This document shows, piece after piece, positions 36,391-48,595 of a stretch of 64,000 bases of DNA; within the stretch, counting starts at the first letter, position 1, and the number at the start of each line of letters is the position of its first letter. The translations under genes and the position numbers were made by a program. The notes beneath the pieces are model-generated. The model did no database searches. It was not told the DNA's origin and saw only the letters and a list, made by a program, of their open reading frames with translations. Source of the stretch: Rachycentron canadum (Eukaryota; Chordata; Actinopteri; Carangiformes; Rachycentridae); the NCBI GenBank assembly GCA_038496675.1, contig CM076653.1:19053866-19117865 (forward strand), written 5' to 3'.

Positions 36391-39300
36391 ACATCTCTAT
36401 AATTCACACAAAAACCGAAGTGTAAAAATTGCAAATTGTAGATTTTATGGGGTTGTTATGTGCTGGAGTTGTAGATGTGGTCAGATGCAGTGCCTTCCTT
36501 GAGTCCTGTCCTGTTCCCTGTACAGTCACTGGTCAACCAGTGGAGTGGTATCAATCTTCCCACCTAACTATTGAACAATTCAATTCAATTTAACCAAATC
36601 AAGTCACTTTCCACAAAGATCAAAGTCAAATTGTTGAGAAAACAGTTTCACCATGAGGATTTAGTAACTGTTGATCATATCAGCAGATGGATTTTGCCAC
36701 ATTTTTATGGAACTATGGATGTTTAAATTTCCATTTTCGAGTTAACTTTAAATCTATGCTTTTGAACCATGAACAAGAAACTCAGAAGTGCTCAGATGGA
36801 AATGAAAATATGAAGTTACAGTTCAGTCTTCTCATGAAGATCATGTGATGTGAGTGAAAGCTCAGAATCACTTACTAAGTACCACCTCTCGGTCAGATTA
36901 TATTAAATACTTGAAATTGTTTTACAATGACCCCAAAGATTGGAATTATCCAAAATGAAACCAGAAAACATTGTTCCATGTCTGCACACTGCTGCACATG
37001 ACATTTATCCCTTTATTTCATATGCTCTGTTTAACATTTCTCAATTAAAACATTTGAAGAAATAATGATTACAATAGCATCAGTGAATGTAACTTTAAAT
37101 ATGCAGTGTTAAACATCAAGAGCTCAAAAAAAATGTACCCATTTATCTTAAATAAATTCAGCATAGAAATTTATAAATTATAAATATGAGTCAGTTAAAC
37201 AATGCCATTTTGCGAAAAGCCATATATTTACTATATTTCCTGACCACTACCTGTGATGAGATTGCTTTGCAGGTGATTGAAGGGCTGTAGACGTCCTGGC
37301 TTCACAGATTGAGCATTAAAGTTATTAAATGTATGTAATCTGTGTTCAAACAGTGTAAACTGAGCTAAAAAGGCAACTGTGTGACCTGTTCACTAAAAGC
37401 TGTGTGGATTTAATCATGACCCAGTATAAACACGTGGATATCAGAGGGGTAACATGTTTCCATGAGCTCAGGGTTGAGGGTGTTATCTGTTCCCGATCAG
37501 GTTTCTAGACTACTGCACCAAACAGATAGAAGTCAATGTAATGACCTAGCAGTTTCCCTTTCTCTTCTACACAAACACTGTATATCAAATTAATTGATAC
37601 ACCCAGCAACCCAGAAAATTTAAGGCCACCAATCTGCTTAGCTGTTGTATCACCTCATTTAAGAAACAAAGTCGTGTAATAGCACCTAAAAGTCTCACTT
37701 TCTGTTGCTTGATGGCTGATCCCAGCATTAGATCTTGGCTCTCTAGTGGTTTTTAAAATGCGATGGAAAGGCTTTCCTTGTCGCTCATGTTGCAGCCATT
37801 ACAAAAAGCAGACTGGGGTTCAAGTTTGACTACACAGAAAATTTATTGAGGGAAAACACAGCTTCTTTTCAGACTGGCTCATTGATCAGCTATGATATTG
37901 ATTGCTGAGAACACAAAAACCATCCACGTGGGCCTGACAGATTGTTAGCTACAGAGTTCAGAGTTAAAACTTCTACAATGTTGAGTGAAGACTGAATTCA
38001 TGAAAGTCATGAAGTCATGAAAGGTTGTGGGGGCTCGATCATACAGTCTGACCTCCAGAAACACTGTGACCTTAACAGCTGTGATGTAACCAGTGTTATT
38101 TTTGAGTGTGATCAAAAACCTACAGTGTCTATCAGTGGATTTTTTTTCAGATGACATATGTTAGGTTAGATTCAGATTTTGTGCAAGACTTGATTATTTA
38201 GCTTTGGAGCTGCAATGAATTTTCTTACTATGAGATGCTGGAGGTCTGTTAGCATTTTAGTTTCATGTCCAACATCAAGAAATGTCCATTATCAGGGATT
38301 TTTTTGTTTTAGAAGGAAATCTTATGCAAATGACATTTTTTTGAAATTATTTAATCTATTCTCTAAAGTCTTCCAAGAGGAAAGGTCACCCAGGAAAGGT
38401 CAGTATATTATTAACATTTTACATCCTCAACTATCACGAATCTACTCCACATTCTGTAAAAAACAAACCCGTAACCTCAGCTGACCCTCAGTGCAGGCAA
38501 AGGTCATTCTCAGTATGTATTTTGACATTTTGCATGTATCATGTTGACTTCCTTCCCTGTTTTCCTTTTTTTTTCCTTCCTTGCTTTGTACGTGTTCAGC
38601 AAGTAAAACCAGATATCTTATCCTCAGCTACATTCACCTCCTCGTTTCCCCCGTCGCTGCATTTCCCCCAGTATCTGTCCCTCAAGCACATGTGGCAGAT
38701 GCTGCATGACCGAGCTCGCTCAGAGAGGCCGCGGCGCTGTCAGCTCAGATTCGTCTTCGTTTGGGAGGGCGCTTGTTCATTAAGTCCAACATGGCTCAAC
38801 AGGAGGCAGGCTTCCACAGCACGCTCATGTACACCATCATAAATCCACATTAGAGAAGACGAGGCATCTCGTGTGGGGAGGTGGGAGTTGTTGTGGTGGT
38901 TGAGGCGGTGATAATGGATAGTCCAGGCCATCAATACCCAACACACAGATAAAGAGCTGACACAGCCACTATAGCCTAAAGAGCAATTGCGGCAATGTTT
39001 GTTGCATTGTTAGAAATTGTTATCTTTTATTAAGGTCTACAAAGCATACCTCATATGACCAGCATTTACATAGCCCGTTTTTATTTTTTCTAAAGGAAAG
39101 GTCAGGGGCTGGGGCAACTTGCCAGGTGTTTGTGGAGCAGCAGAGCAGCGCGGTGCGGTGAATTTAATTACGGCACTCTGGCAATCTGATAACTTGCCAG
39201 TCTGTCTCTCAACACAAGGAAAGTGTACTAGCATATTAAATGTGGCTCAACAAACGCGGTTGTGGGCAGGGAACAGTGTCTGCATGTGTGTGCAGTGTAA

Positions 39301-39600
39301 TGGGGTGCAGGGTTTTGAAGGCTGAGTTTGCTCTGTACCATTGACAAGTTTCAAATAGTCCTGTTTTGTTCTGAGGGGTTAGACCTCTTAATGGTGGTGA
39401 AGGTTCTAGTTTTTTTTTTAGTCTATAATAGTATAATATTTACAAGCCAATATCTACATTAAAAGAATATTGATTATTCCTCCTGTTACTGGCTGTCAAT
39501 CAGTGCCTTTAGCAGCGTCCTCAGTCAATACAAAAATCCAATCCAGTGGGTGGTTTATGGTAGAGGGGAAGAGGAAGAGGGAGGGAGTGAGGCAGAGAGA
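36391..39600. other. Intergenic, nothing recognised
   Basis: AT-rich DNA without recognised genes or repeats. Short open frames only. Confidence 0.4.
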
Positions 39601-39607
39601 ATCATTT

Positions 39608-39690
<83 letters not shown>
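39608..39690. repeat. (TA)n(CA)n microsatellite
   Basis: About 12 bases of TA alternation followed by an uninterrupted AC tract at 39621-39687, then atat. It directly abuts the Tc1 copy at 39692. Open frames of poly-His/Thr across it are artefacts. Confidence 0.95.
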
Positions 39691-39691
<1 letters not shown>

Positions 39692-39694
<3 letters not shown>

Positions 39695-39842
39695 GGTGGC
39701 TTGCAAAAGTATTCATACCCCTTGAACTTTTCCACATTTTGTCACATTACAACCACAAACATAAATATATTTTATTGGAATTTTATGTGAAAGACCAACA
39801 CAAAGTGGCACACAATTGTAATGTACAAAGAAAACTATACAT

Positions 39843-39884
<42 letters not shown>

Positions 39885-41240
39885 AAAAAACTGAAAAGTG
39901 CGGTATGCAAAAGTATTCAGCCCCCCTGAGTCAATACTTTGTGGAACCGCCTTTTGCTGCAATTACAGCTCCTTTGGGGTATGCCTCTACCAGCTTTGCA
40001 CATCTAGAGACTGAAAATTTTGCCCATATTTCTTTGCAAAACAGCTCAAGATCAGTCAGATTAGATGGAGAGCACTTGTGAACGGCCGTTTTCAGATCTT
40101 GCCACAGATTCTCAATTGGATTTAGGTCTGGACTTTGACTGGGCCTTTCTAACACATGAAGTCTTTTGCAGACTCCAACAGGTTTTCTTCCAAGATTGCC
40201 CTGTATTTGGCTCCATCCATCTTCCCATCAGCTCTGACCATCTTCCCTGTCCCTGCTGAAGAGAAGCACCCCCAGAGCTTGATGCTGCCTCCACCATGTT
40301 TGACAGTGGGGATGGTGTGTTCAGTGATGTGCAGTGTTAGTTTTCCACCACACACAGTGTTTTGCATTTAGGCCAAAAAATTAAATTTTGGTCTCATCTG
40401 ACCAGAGCACCTTCTTCCACATGTTAGCTGTGTCCCCCACATGGCTTCTGGCAAACTGCAAACAGGACTTCTTATGGTTTTCTTTTAACAATGGCTTTCT
40501 TCTTGCCACTCTTCCATAAAGGCCAGATTTGTGCAGTGCACGACCAATAGTTGTCCTGTAGATTCCCCCACCTGAGCTGTGGATCTCTGCAGTTCATCCA
40601 CAGTCACCATGGGCCTCTTGGCTGCATCTCTGATCAGTGCTCTCCCTGTTCGTCCAGTAAGTTTAGGTGGACGGGCGTGTCTTGGTAGGTTTGCAGTTGT
40701 GCCATACTCTTTCCATTTCCGGATGATGGATTGAACAATGCTCCGTGAGATGTTCAAAGCTTGGGAAATGTTTTTATAGCCTAACCCTGCTTTAAACTTC
40801 TCCACAACTTTGTCCCTGACCTGTCTGGTGTGTTCCTTGGACTTCATGATGCTGTTTGCTCCCCAATATTCTCTTAAACATCTGAGGCCGTCACTGAACA
40901 GCTGTATATGTACTGAGATTAGATTACACACAGGTTGACTCTATTTAGTCATTAGGTCAACATTCGATCATTCAGCAATCACCAGGCAACTTCTGAAGGC
41001 AATAGGTTGACTCAGAGAAAAGGAGGCTGAATACTTTTGCACACCGCACTTTTCAGTTTATTTGTAAAAAAAAAAAAAAAAATTAAATCATGTATAATTT
41101 TCTTTGTACTTCACAATTGTGTGCCACTTTGTGTTGGTCTTTCACATAAAATTCCAATAAAATATATTTATGTTTGTGGTCATAACGTGACAAAATGTGG
41201 AAAAGTTCAAGGGGTATGAATACTTTTGCAAGCCACTGTA
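39692..41240 (-). mobile_element. Tc1/mariner transposon, decayed copy 2
   Basis: Long inverted repeats of about 240 bases. The outer end reads ggtggcttgcaaaagtattc (39696) and its partner gaatacttttgcaagccact (41219). The inner direct repeat gcaaaagtattcagcccc (about 39907) pairs with gctgaatacttttgcacacc (about 41027). TA dinucleotides flank both ends. The target was a (TA)/(CA) microsatellite. Length about 1.55 kb, near full. Confidence 0.92.
39931..40900 (-). pseudogene. Tc1 transposase with frameshifts and missing second catalytic Asp
   Basis: Read from 40847 leftward: MKSKEHTRQVRDKVVEKF, the helix-turn-helix NISRSIVQSIIRKWKEYG, the AT-hook-like PRHARPPKL, then VLWSDET (first Asp), [17 protein letters not shown], and [17 protein letters not shown] (third acidic residue) with the end AAKGGSTKY. 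Between ESAKDF and LERPSQ about 30 codons are absent, including the usual QQDNDPKH box. At least two frame breaks and a stop after SDETKI are present. Confidence 0.88.
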
Positions 41241-42509
41241 CATATAAATAATTCTCTCTGTAGCTTGTGACCAATGTTGGAATCATGATGGTCTAAGTCA
41301 TCAGTATTTTTCCTACAAATAGCAAGCTACTAGTATTTTAACTACAACTACACTTGTGTATCTGCCCATGAAGCCCATGGGTTACGTAACAACAGCAAGG
41401 CACAGGGCTTTTGTTTCTTCAGTTCATCCTGAGGGCAGCGCTTCTCCCCAGGGTGGTACCCACCTTACCTGGAAGGAGGCACAGCCTGAAAGGTTAAAGT
41501 CAGGGAACTGAACTCTCTTCGGTGCAGTTGAAGCCATAGCTTACATGAAAGACTGTAACGTGATTGGCTGCAGCTTTGTGAGATGGACAGTGTTAATAAT
41601 GAGGCTTCAGCTGTCAGGATCTTCAGTTACTTTTTTTTCATGCAAGATTACCTATTTGTGTCCTGGACATTTTAGTCAAGGGACAGAGACAAAAGGATGA
41701 TATTTTATATTAAGGCAAGGATTTTGACACTGCTTTTACATTGGAGTAACTCTCATAATGTTACAGCATTGATATGTTCAATCGTAATATTAAGAAACTC
41801 ACCTCAGAATGACCTTTGACATCTGTTTTATCAGAAGATCAGAATCAAGCCCACAAAGGTATTTTTCTTTGACTAAGTGAGACACCGTTCAGACAGGAGG
41901 CAACAAAAAGGGCACTCGTGGAATAAAAACAATCTTTCTGTCAGTAACAGTCGGGCCCCAGTTGGTCAGATAAAACAACAAAGTGGAGGAGAGAAAACAT
42001 TGTTGATATCTAGTAACAAGAACAAATATCAGTCCTGCTCCTGTCTGGAAATGAGCTTTAATGCGACAGACAACGGAGAGTCCAGGGAGCTGCCCGAGAC
42101 AGTTCAGCCCCTCTGGACCCGGGCTGACACCATGAGTCAATGACCGGCTATTTAGACGTCGAAGCTGTTTGGAGACCAGTGTTAACAAGCACAAAGCGAT
42201 CACTGAGTGAGCCAGAAAAGGTGCTGTTGTGCTTTCAGAACAGAGAGCACTCCCTGCGCTCATCTGTTTTATTCTTCCTCTTCAAACCGTTCATTCTCTC
42301 CCTTTTTTTCCCCCACTGTAATTACACTTGCTCTGCCAAGCGTAGCTTGAGGCGTGGCTGGGCAAAATCACTCGTTAATATGAATCTGCAGAGTGTGTGA
42401 GGAGGAGGAATATTCACTGACAGTCTCTGTGGAAACATTAGGTTGTAAGCAGCCTGCACCTGTATGTCCCTCCTGGGACAAACAGGTAAGGAAGCCTCGC
42501 TTTGGGGAA

Positions 42510-42586
<77 letters not shown>

Positions 42587-44200
42587 AAGTGAGACCATCC
42601 ATTTTCAGAATGAACCTGCAACAACTGCAAATCCACAGTGAGGTAACAAGCACTTGTAACTAACTGCCCTCTGTCTTGGGATTATTTAACCATCTGAAAG
42701 TTGCCTGCAAATTGCACAAGGGCGTCAGAAGGCAGGAAATAAAGGTGTGATAATCAGAATAAAAGCCCGTGCAACACACCTTAAAGACAATCAGAATAAT
42801 AAACCAATTAAATGTGTAGCATATTACAGACAACTGCACACTCCGTTTTATCTTGGAGATTGACAAAGCTGTTTTTGAACAAATGTCTCCCAGACAAAGA
42901 GGAAGTGTGAAACTAAAGGTGTGACGACACGTCTTCAGCCCACAGGGGCAACTGAGCGGCTGCTGTGTTTGTCAGGAGACATACAGAGCATTAACACCAG
43001 CCAGAGCACCAGACCAGACAGATAGTGTTACACATTGCTTCCCTTTCTGATGCCAAATGAGCGTAATCACACACATCCAGAGACAATAGGGCTTATGGCA
43101 GCTGCTGATGACAAATATTAATTTCACACCAAAATATATAAAGACATGTCAGGTATGAAGACATGTCGAGACAAAAGGCAGAGGCCTGGCAAAAACTGTG
43201 GGGGGAAAACTGTGCATGAGCCACAATGTTGTACTGCAAATTACATGTAGCTGCAGGCTATGTGGGGCCAGTTGTTAGGGATGTTGTGTGTTTGTGTGTG
43301 TGCGCGAGAGTGAGAGATGGAGGAAGAGGAAAATTATTATCTCTAGGTGTTCTTCAACAGGCCAAGAAAGGTGAGTCACTCCTGTGTGCCGACTTTGTTA
43401 ATTTAGACTGATAGACAGCAACATGGATGGTGCACTGTTCAAAGGAATGCCACTCATTAATTATTAATCCATACCATACTAGATAGCATGAAAAATAGCA
43501 ATTGACAGTTGGGTATAAAGATTAATAGAACACTATTTTCCTAAAGTTCCCCTAAAACAGGGTTGCATGAAAGGCATAGCCCCCAGAGCTCATTTCCATA
43601 ATACCCCTGTGTGCCCCGTGAGAGTCTCAGTGTGCTTTCATTTGCATGCGCCACGAAACAGCAAACACCATTTTTTTTGCAGCTGGGGTATATTGCAATG
43701 CTTATACAGCTCTTGATGGAGTCTATTGGTGGATATCAAACCTGCCAACTGGCTACAGCTCACTGACATTATTTTGGGGAATTTCCTGTGGAGCCAAGGA
43801 TTTTTATCAGATTCTCAGCAGGAAGCAAATTGGACGAGAGATAACAGTTGGCAACTCTCGTCACCTACAGACCTACAGATAGACGCTCATTTAAATTCAG
43901 AAACTGTCCTCTATTCAACTTCTCAATCTGACTTTTTATTCCTACTGCAGCAACTCACTAAAATAGCACTGGCACTGTTGCGGTGAAGATAGTATAAATG
44001 TCTGCAACAAGGCAAGAGTGGAGGCATTTCACACATTGTTGAACTTGTTGACAACTGGAGTAAGATTTAGTGTGAGGCGCAGCCTCAGGAATGAGTGTAT
44101 GCATGTGTGTGTCTGTGTGGCCCTGAATTCCTCCATCATAGCCTTAGAATCATATTCCTCAATTGAGATTAAAGGCCCTTAGTCGAGATGGATACCATCA
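41241..44200. other. Intergenic, 3' side of tpbg
   Basis: No gene recognised. Contains the (GT)n tract at 42512-42583. A TTTATT at 44213-44218 (AATAAA on the minus strand) is a candidate polyadenylation signal for tpbg, about 560 bases past its stop. Confidence 0.4.
42512..42583. repeat. (GT)36 microsatellite
   Basis: 72 uninterrupted bases of GT alternation. It creates false poly-Cys/Val and His/Thr frames on both strands. Confidence 0.97.
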
Positions 44201-44775
44201 ATCCAGAGGCATTTTATTTAGATGAATATCTTCACAGAAAAAAAAGGGCAATCACATTCACCTACTAAATCCAAAAACTATGCAATGTGCACAATAATCA
44301 TTCAAAAGGGCATACTGTATATCACAAATTCACATATTAAAAGAACAAACTTAGAAACAAGCAGTATAGCATTTCTCTGCAGCAGAGGCATAATGAGAAG
44401 GATGCAATGACCAGCAGTATGTTTATGCCAGGTAACCTTTCACTTAAAAGTCAATGTACTCCACCGTTTATCCTTTAGGAAAAGTAAAAATAGAACATAT
44501 CACTCTTTGCAACTCTCCAAAAAAAAAAACCCTTATCCCATGACTCATTGTCCATGCAATGTTACACCTGACAGCTGACAACACAGCTGCCAGGTATTTG
44601 TACAGGACATGCTGCAGTGGCTGAATGGAGGTTGTGAGATTAGGAGTCACGACAGATGTAAAATCTGAATAGCATCATAGGGGAAAAGGGGAAGGGGAGG
44701 AAGACTTTCATGCAAATCTTAGTTTAAGTCATTTAATATCTCACTGTGGGTTCCCAGACAGTGTCCCATCCTGGA

Positions 44776-45915
44776 TCACACATCCGAATTAATGCTCAGG
44801 TTGGCCAAACGAGGGTCAGAGTTTATCTCGTATCTGTAATGGTACCCCTCCATGTGGTCCCTACAAGCATCCCGGATGTTGTACATCCAGCGTTTGATCC
44901 CTTTTCTATTTAGATAGAGCACCAGTAGGAACATGACGCCGATCAGAGCCAGGACCAGCCCCAAGAAAACATAAGAAGTCTCAAGCACACCCTCCATGTC
45001 GCCCAAGCATTTCAGCTGTGACGACTCCACCTGCAGGAGCGGCTGACGTTTCAGGGCCATGGGTTCTGCACAGGTCAGGTTCTGCATGTCAACGATCTGA
45101 GTGGAGTTTTTCAGCCACAGCAGCGTCTCATCCACGAAACAATCGCACCGCCAGGGGTTCCCCGCCAGCCAGATGTGGAGACCGGGCTTGAGGCTGAACT
45201 CTGCCATTGTGGCGGTTGGCAGATACCTCAGGCTGTTGTCCCTCAGGTCAAGGTCACGCAGCGGGGGCACCTTCAGCGTCCCGTTCTGGATGGAGATCAT
45301 GGAGCTGTTCTGCAGGCTGAGGTTGACCAGGTTGGAGAAACTAGAGAAAATGTCATCTGGAAGAATCACCAGCTCGTTGTTGGACAGGTCCAAGACTTTC
45401 AGCATTACGAGGTTTCCACGCTGTAGGACATTCAGGAGTGCGTCCATAGAGGAATTATAGTGAAAACACCTACTGAGGTTCAAGACCTGCAGTTTATTGT
45501 CGTCAGGGAAAGCTCTTTTACTGAAACTATGGATATTGTTGTCGCTCAAGTCCAGCCGCACGAGGTTTGGCAAGTTGTCAAATACCATTTCATCTACAAT
45601 CGCCAACTCATTCCCACTAAGATAGAGATCTGATAATAGTTTCAGGCCGGCTGGGAAAGAGTCCTCATTGATGCGGAAAATGTCGTTTCCTGTGACAAAC
45701 AGAATTTTGGTATTGTTTGGTAAAGACTGCGGAATCGCGTCCAAATCCTGGTTTTGGCATTTCACAGTTTGTGAGGAGCACAAGCATCTGTCCGGACAGC
45801 CGTGACAGGACAGCGCGACCGCGAGCAGGAACAGTAAACGCATCATACCGGACCTCGGTGTTCTCCCCCGGATTCCTCCGCGGTTACATCCGCACAACGT
45901 GCTCAACAGGCGCAT
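44776..45915 (-). CDS. tpbg: Trophoblast glycoprotein (5T4/WAIF1), LRR membrane protein
   Basis: A single-exon 379-codon frame. TPBG is a type I cell-surface glycoprotein that modulates Wnt signalling and cell migration. Seen in order: a Leu-rich signal peptide from M24/M25 (MMRLLFLLAVALSCHG), the LRR N-cap CPDRCLC...VKC (40-53), about six leucine-rich repeats, the LRR C-cap NPWRCDCF...LTC...LKC, a transmembrane helix at about 314-335 (VFLGLVLALIGVMFLLVLYL), and a 44-residue tail including RDACRDHMEGYHYRYEIN and ending in SDV, a PDZ-type end. The tail is almost identical to human as I recall it. M1 (45915) or M24 (45846) could be the start; M24 gives the better signal peptide. Teleosts have tpbga and tpbgb; which one this is was not decided. 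The human LRR domain is longer and differs at its N-terminus. Confidence 0.94.
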   Translation of the reverse strand: MRLLSTLCGCNRGGIRGRTPRSGMMRLLFLLAVALSCHGCPDRCLCSSQTVKCQNQDLDAIPQSLPNNTKILFVTGNDIFRINEDSFPAGLKLLSDLYLSGNELAIVDEMVFDNLPNLVRLDLSDNNIHSFSKRAFPDDNKLQVLNLSRCFHYNSSMDALLNVLQRGNLVMLKVLDLSNNELVILPDDIFSSFSNLVNLSLQNSSMISIQNGTLKVPPLRDLDLRDNSLRYLPTATMAEFSLKPGLHIWLAGNPWRCDCFVDETLLWLKNSTQIVDMQNLTCAEPMALKRQPLLQVESSQLKCLGDMEGVLETSYVFLGLVLALIGVMFLLVLYLNRKGIKRWMYNIRDACRDHMEGYHYRYEINSDPRLANLSINSDV

Positions 45916-46480
45916 CTTGGCTCGTGCAAATCTGTCTGCGCAGAGCGTGCGTAAAGATCCAGCTCAGTCACCGCTTTGTTCTTCCGCGGGGGAACAAGGA
46001 AAAGTTTTCCAACTGTCTCCCACCTTTGTCCTCCGGAAAATCGCTCCCGGTTCCTCCAACTCAAGAGTCCATGTAACTACCCCCAAACCATGCTTGTTTT
46101 AGGCTGACTCTACATTTCCATGAGGATAAAGTGATGTGGACGAAGCTCGCAAACTTCTAGGATATCCCCTCAGTCTGTTTTCCAAACCTGAGATTTTCAA
46201 GATTCAAACTGCTACGCGATATTTTTCCTGCCCAGACAAAAGAATCAAGTCCGATGCAGAACCTGAACTTACTTGCTACTGGTTCCGAGACAGAGCCGGG
46301 TCCCTGTCTGCTGAGGACGCCCGGTGTTACCTACGCACCTCCAGCCCGCAGCTCTCCAGGTCGTCGGGAGTCTGGAGGGAAAGATCAAACAGCCGCACAG
46401 TGCAGACCAACGGAGGGAGGGAGCGTACCATTATCCAGCCGAAGGAGGGGGAGCAGAAACCTCACAAAAGTTTCCTTTAG
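45916..46480 (-). promoter_or_regulatory. tpbg: Probable 5' UTR and promoter region of tpbg
   Basis: A GC- and CpG-richer island continues from the tpbg CDS to about 46450 and then gives way to T-rich DNA. No TATA box or splice site was fixed. The open frames on the + strand here are by-products of the composition. Confidence 0.4.
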
Positions 46481-48300
46481 ATTATTATTTTTTTTTTTTA
46501 ATTTTTCCACCAATGCTGGCACCTGCTCTTTTTTTTTTTTTAAACACAAATCTTAATTTGAGTCTAAAACAGATAAATATATATGTATAAAAAATCTCGA
46601 CCAACAAAACCTGTTTGATAAGTTATAGTCTCAGTGGAAATCACACATAGTTTAAAGGAATTGAAGAGGCAAAAGGAAGCTGGTAACGGGAACACATTAA
46701 TCATATGGTGTAATACATTATTTTCTCCAGCCACAATCCCTTTTGAGGTCCTTGGAGATCATATAGTGTCCAAACCACAGTGAAGGCAGGGAAACAGGTT
46801 GACTTGTGAGTCAACACAATACAGAACCACATAGACAACAAACTGAAAATAATAGCAGAGAAAATGTGACTTGTGATAATTTGGCTCATGGTGTTGGGTC
46901 CAGATTTTTTTTTTTAAAAAACATTAGAGTTTTAGCAAATGTCTTTATTATTATGATTATTATCCTTTTATGTGAACATTTGAAATACTCAATTCAGATT
47001 CAACTAACTTTTCACAACCAAAGAACAGTCTTTTTAATAAATACTCACAATTCTTCATAAAAAATATGTATTTTTCACGTGTGATGCTGAAAATCTGTGG
47101 TTAAATGTCATTGTCGTTAATGACAGAGTTAAGGAGGGTTGATTCATTTCACTTTTAAACTAATGTAAAAATGAGTTATAATGTATAGTTATCTTTATCC
47201 TTTAGTTATCGCTGCTCTTTACAAAATATTCTCAGGGTTTGGTCCACAGGGTGCGACAAAGCTTGACTCCATCCTTGGTTGAATCAAAATGATGCTATTT
47301 GTGCAAATAAAAGTTGAGGAAATTCCGACCCTCATCACTGTGAAAGTGATGTCATTTTGTGTTTTTCTGAATGTATAATCTACAACTGATTTATGTCAAC
47401 AGTTATCTATATGAATTCTCCTCAGAGATGATGATGACAAAAGGTGATGTAAGATATTTGACAGTGTCAGTTGGTCAATAAAAAGATAATTCAGAAAACA
47501 ACGGAATACACAATCCTTCATTTCTTCTTCTGTATTCCTGTGTCCCTTTTTGTGAAACGATTTGAGTGGTGACCTTGCAGTGAAAGCACAGTCTGATGGA
47601 TTATGCGGGATGAGGGCATCCTCATCAATATGTCATATTTGGAAGCCCCGGATCCGAGTGTAACCTTAGCTTTACCCTCCTTTAACCCTCACCTATTCTT
47701 AGCCTGGGTCAATGGGGCAATCATCTGAGTAATTCCATGACACCTGGATCAGGGCGGAAAGTGATACTGCACCCAAAGTCTGTCTGTAGAGTATGAAACT
47801 ACTGTAACTTATGTAATGTTCTTCTGGGAGGTCTACAAACTTTTTACATCATTTTTTCATAGCCACGTGATGTGACGAGATCAAGCGAGATCGAAAGGTC
47901 GATTTTGGATGGAACTATTCTTATTCTCTATTAAAACAATGAACAAATAGTTTAAATCGGCCCTTCTTGGGCAGAAACAATTTTAAAACAACTTGTTTCT
48001 CCTTCTTTTGTCTTTGATTACATACTAGTAGAACTGTGCGACCAGTCCGAGATAGGAAAAGTCGTTTCAGAGGGAATAGCATTAAAACTCTGTAAAACTG
48101 ATAATGAAATGAATGAAAACTAATAAATTACTGTCAACTACCACGTGTGGAAATTTCACACAAAAATTAACCTTAAACGATACAGAAAGTGGTGTATTCT
48201 AATATCATTTAATATTAGGTTATCTATATAGTTTTATAGTCTTTTAAACTTATTTCTTCAAGTTTGTAATATTTATAATAATCTTTTAAAATCCTACAAT
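46481..48300. other. Intergenic between tpbg and ibtk (head to head)
   Basis: AT-rich, no exon or repeat recognised. Poly-T runs lie at 46487-46500 and 46530-46542. Confidence 0.45.
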
Positions 48301-48309
48301 TAGAAAAAA

Positions 48310-48595
48310 AATAAAGTGACGTCATACATCCAGCAACAGCACAGTCTGCCCACAACTAACGCCCCCGAAAATCAACCAATGGGATTTGGTCATGTACACG
48401 TCCTGACCAATCAGAAGTCTTAACACTACCGAGGTCTTTTACCTAATCTGCAGGGTTTCAGGCGTTCAGTCCTGTCAAAATTTGCACCAGAAAAAAAAAA
48501 AACGTTAGTGTCCTCCGTTTGCAGTAATGACACAGTGGATGTACGTCGTTGATGCAACTTTCTCTCTTTCCTCTTTTTTCTTTAACTAGCGGAAG
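48310..48595 (+). promoter_or_regulatory. ibtk: Probable ibtk promoter and non-coding first exon
   Basis: A perfect CRE palindrome tgacgtca lies at 48317-48324 and CCAAT boxes at 48376-48380 and 48407-48411. No TATA box. A strong splice donor, cggaag|gtaaga, at 48595/48596 suggests a first non-coding exon of roughly 100 bases ending there. The transcription start is not fixed. The donor lies 1.3 kb upstream of the ATG, fitting a 5' UTR intron. Confidence 0.5.

Noticed and set aside
39470..39910. Poly-His/Thr frames
   Set aside because: Products of the (CA)n microsatellite; the same holds for 42322-42653.
45101..46480. Several + strand frames of 80-120 codons
   Set aside because: Antisense shadows of tpbg and its GC-rich 5' region.
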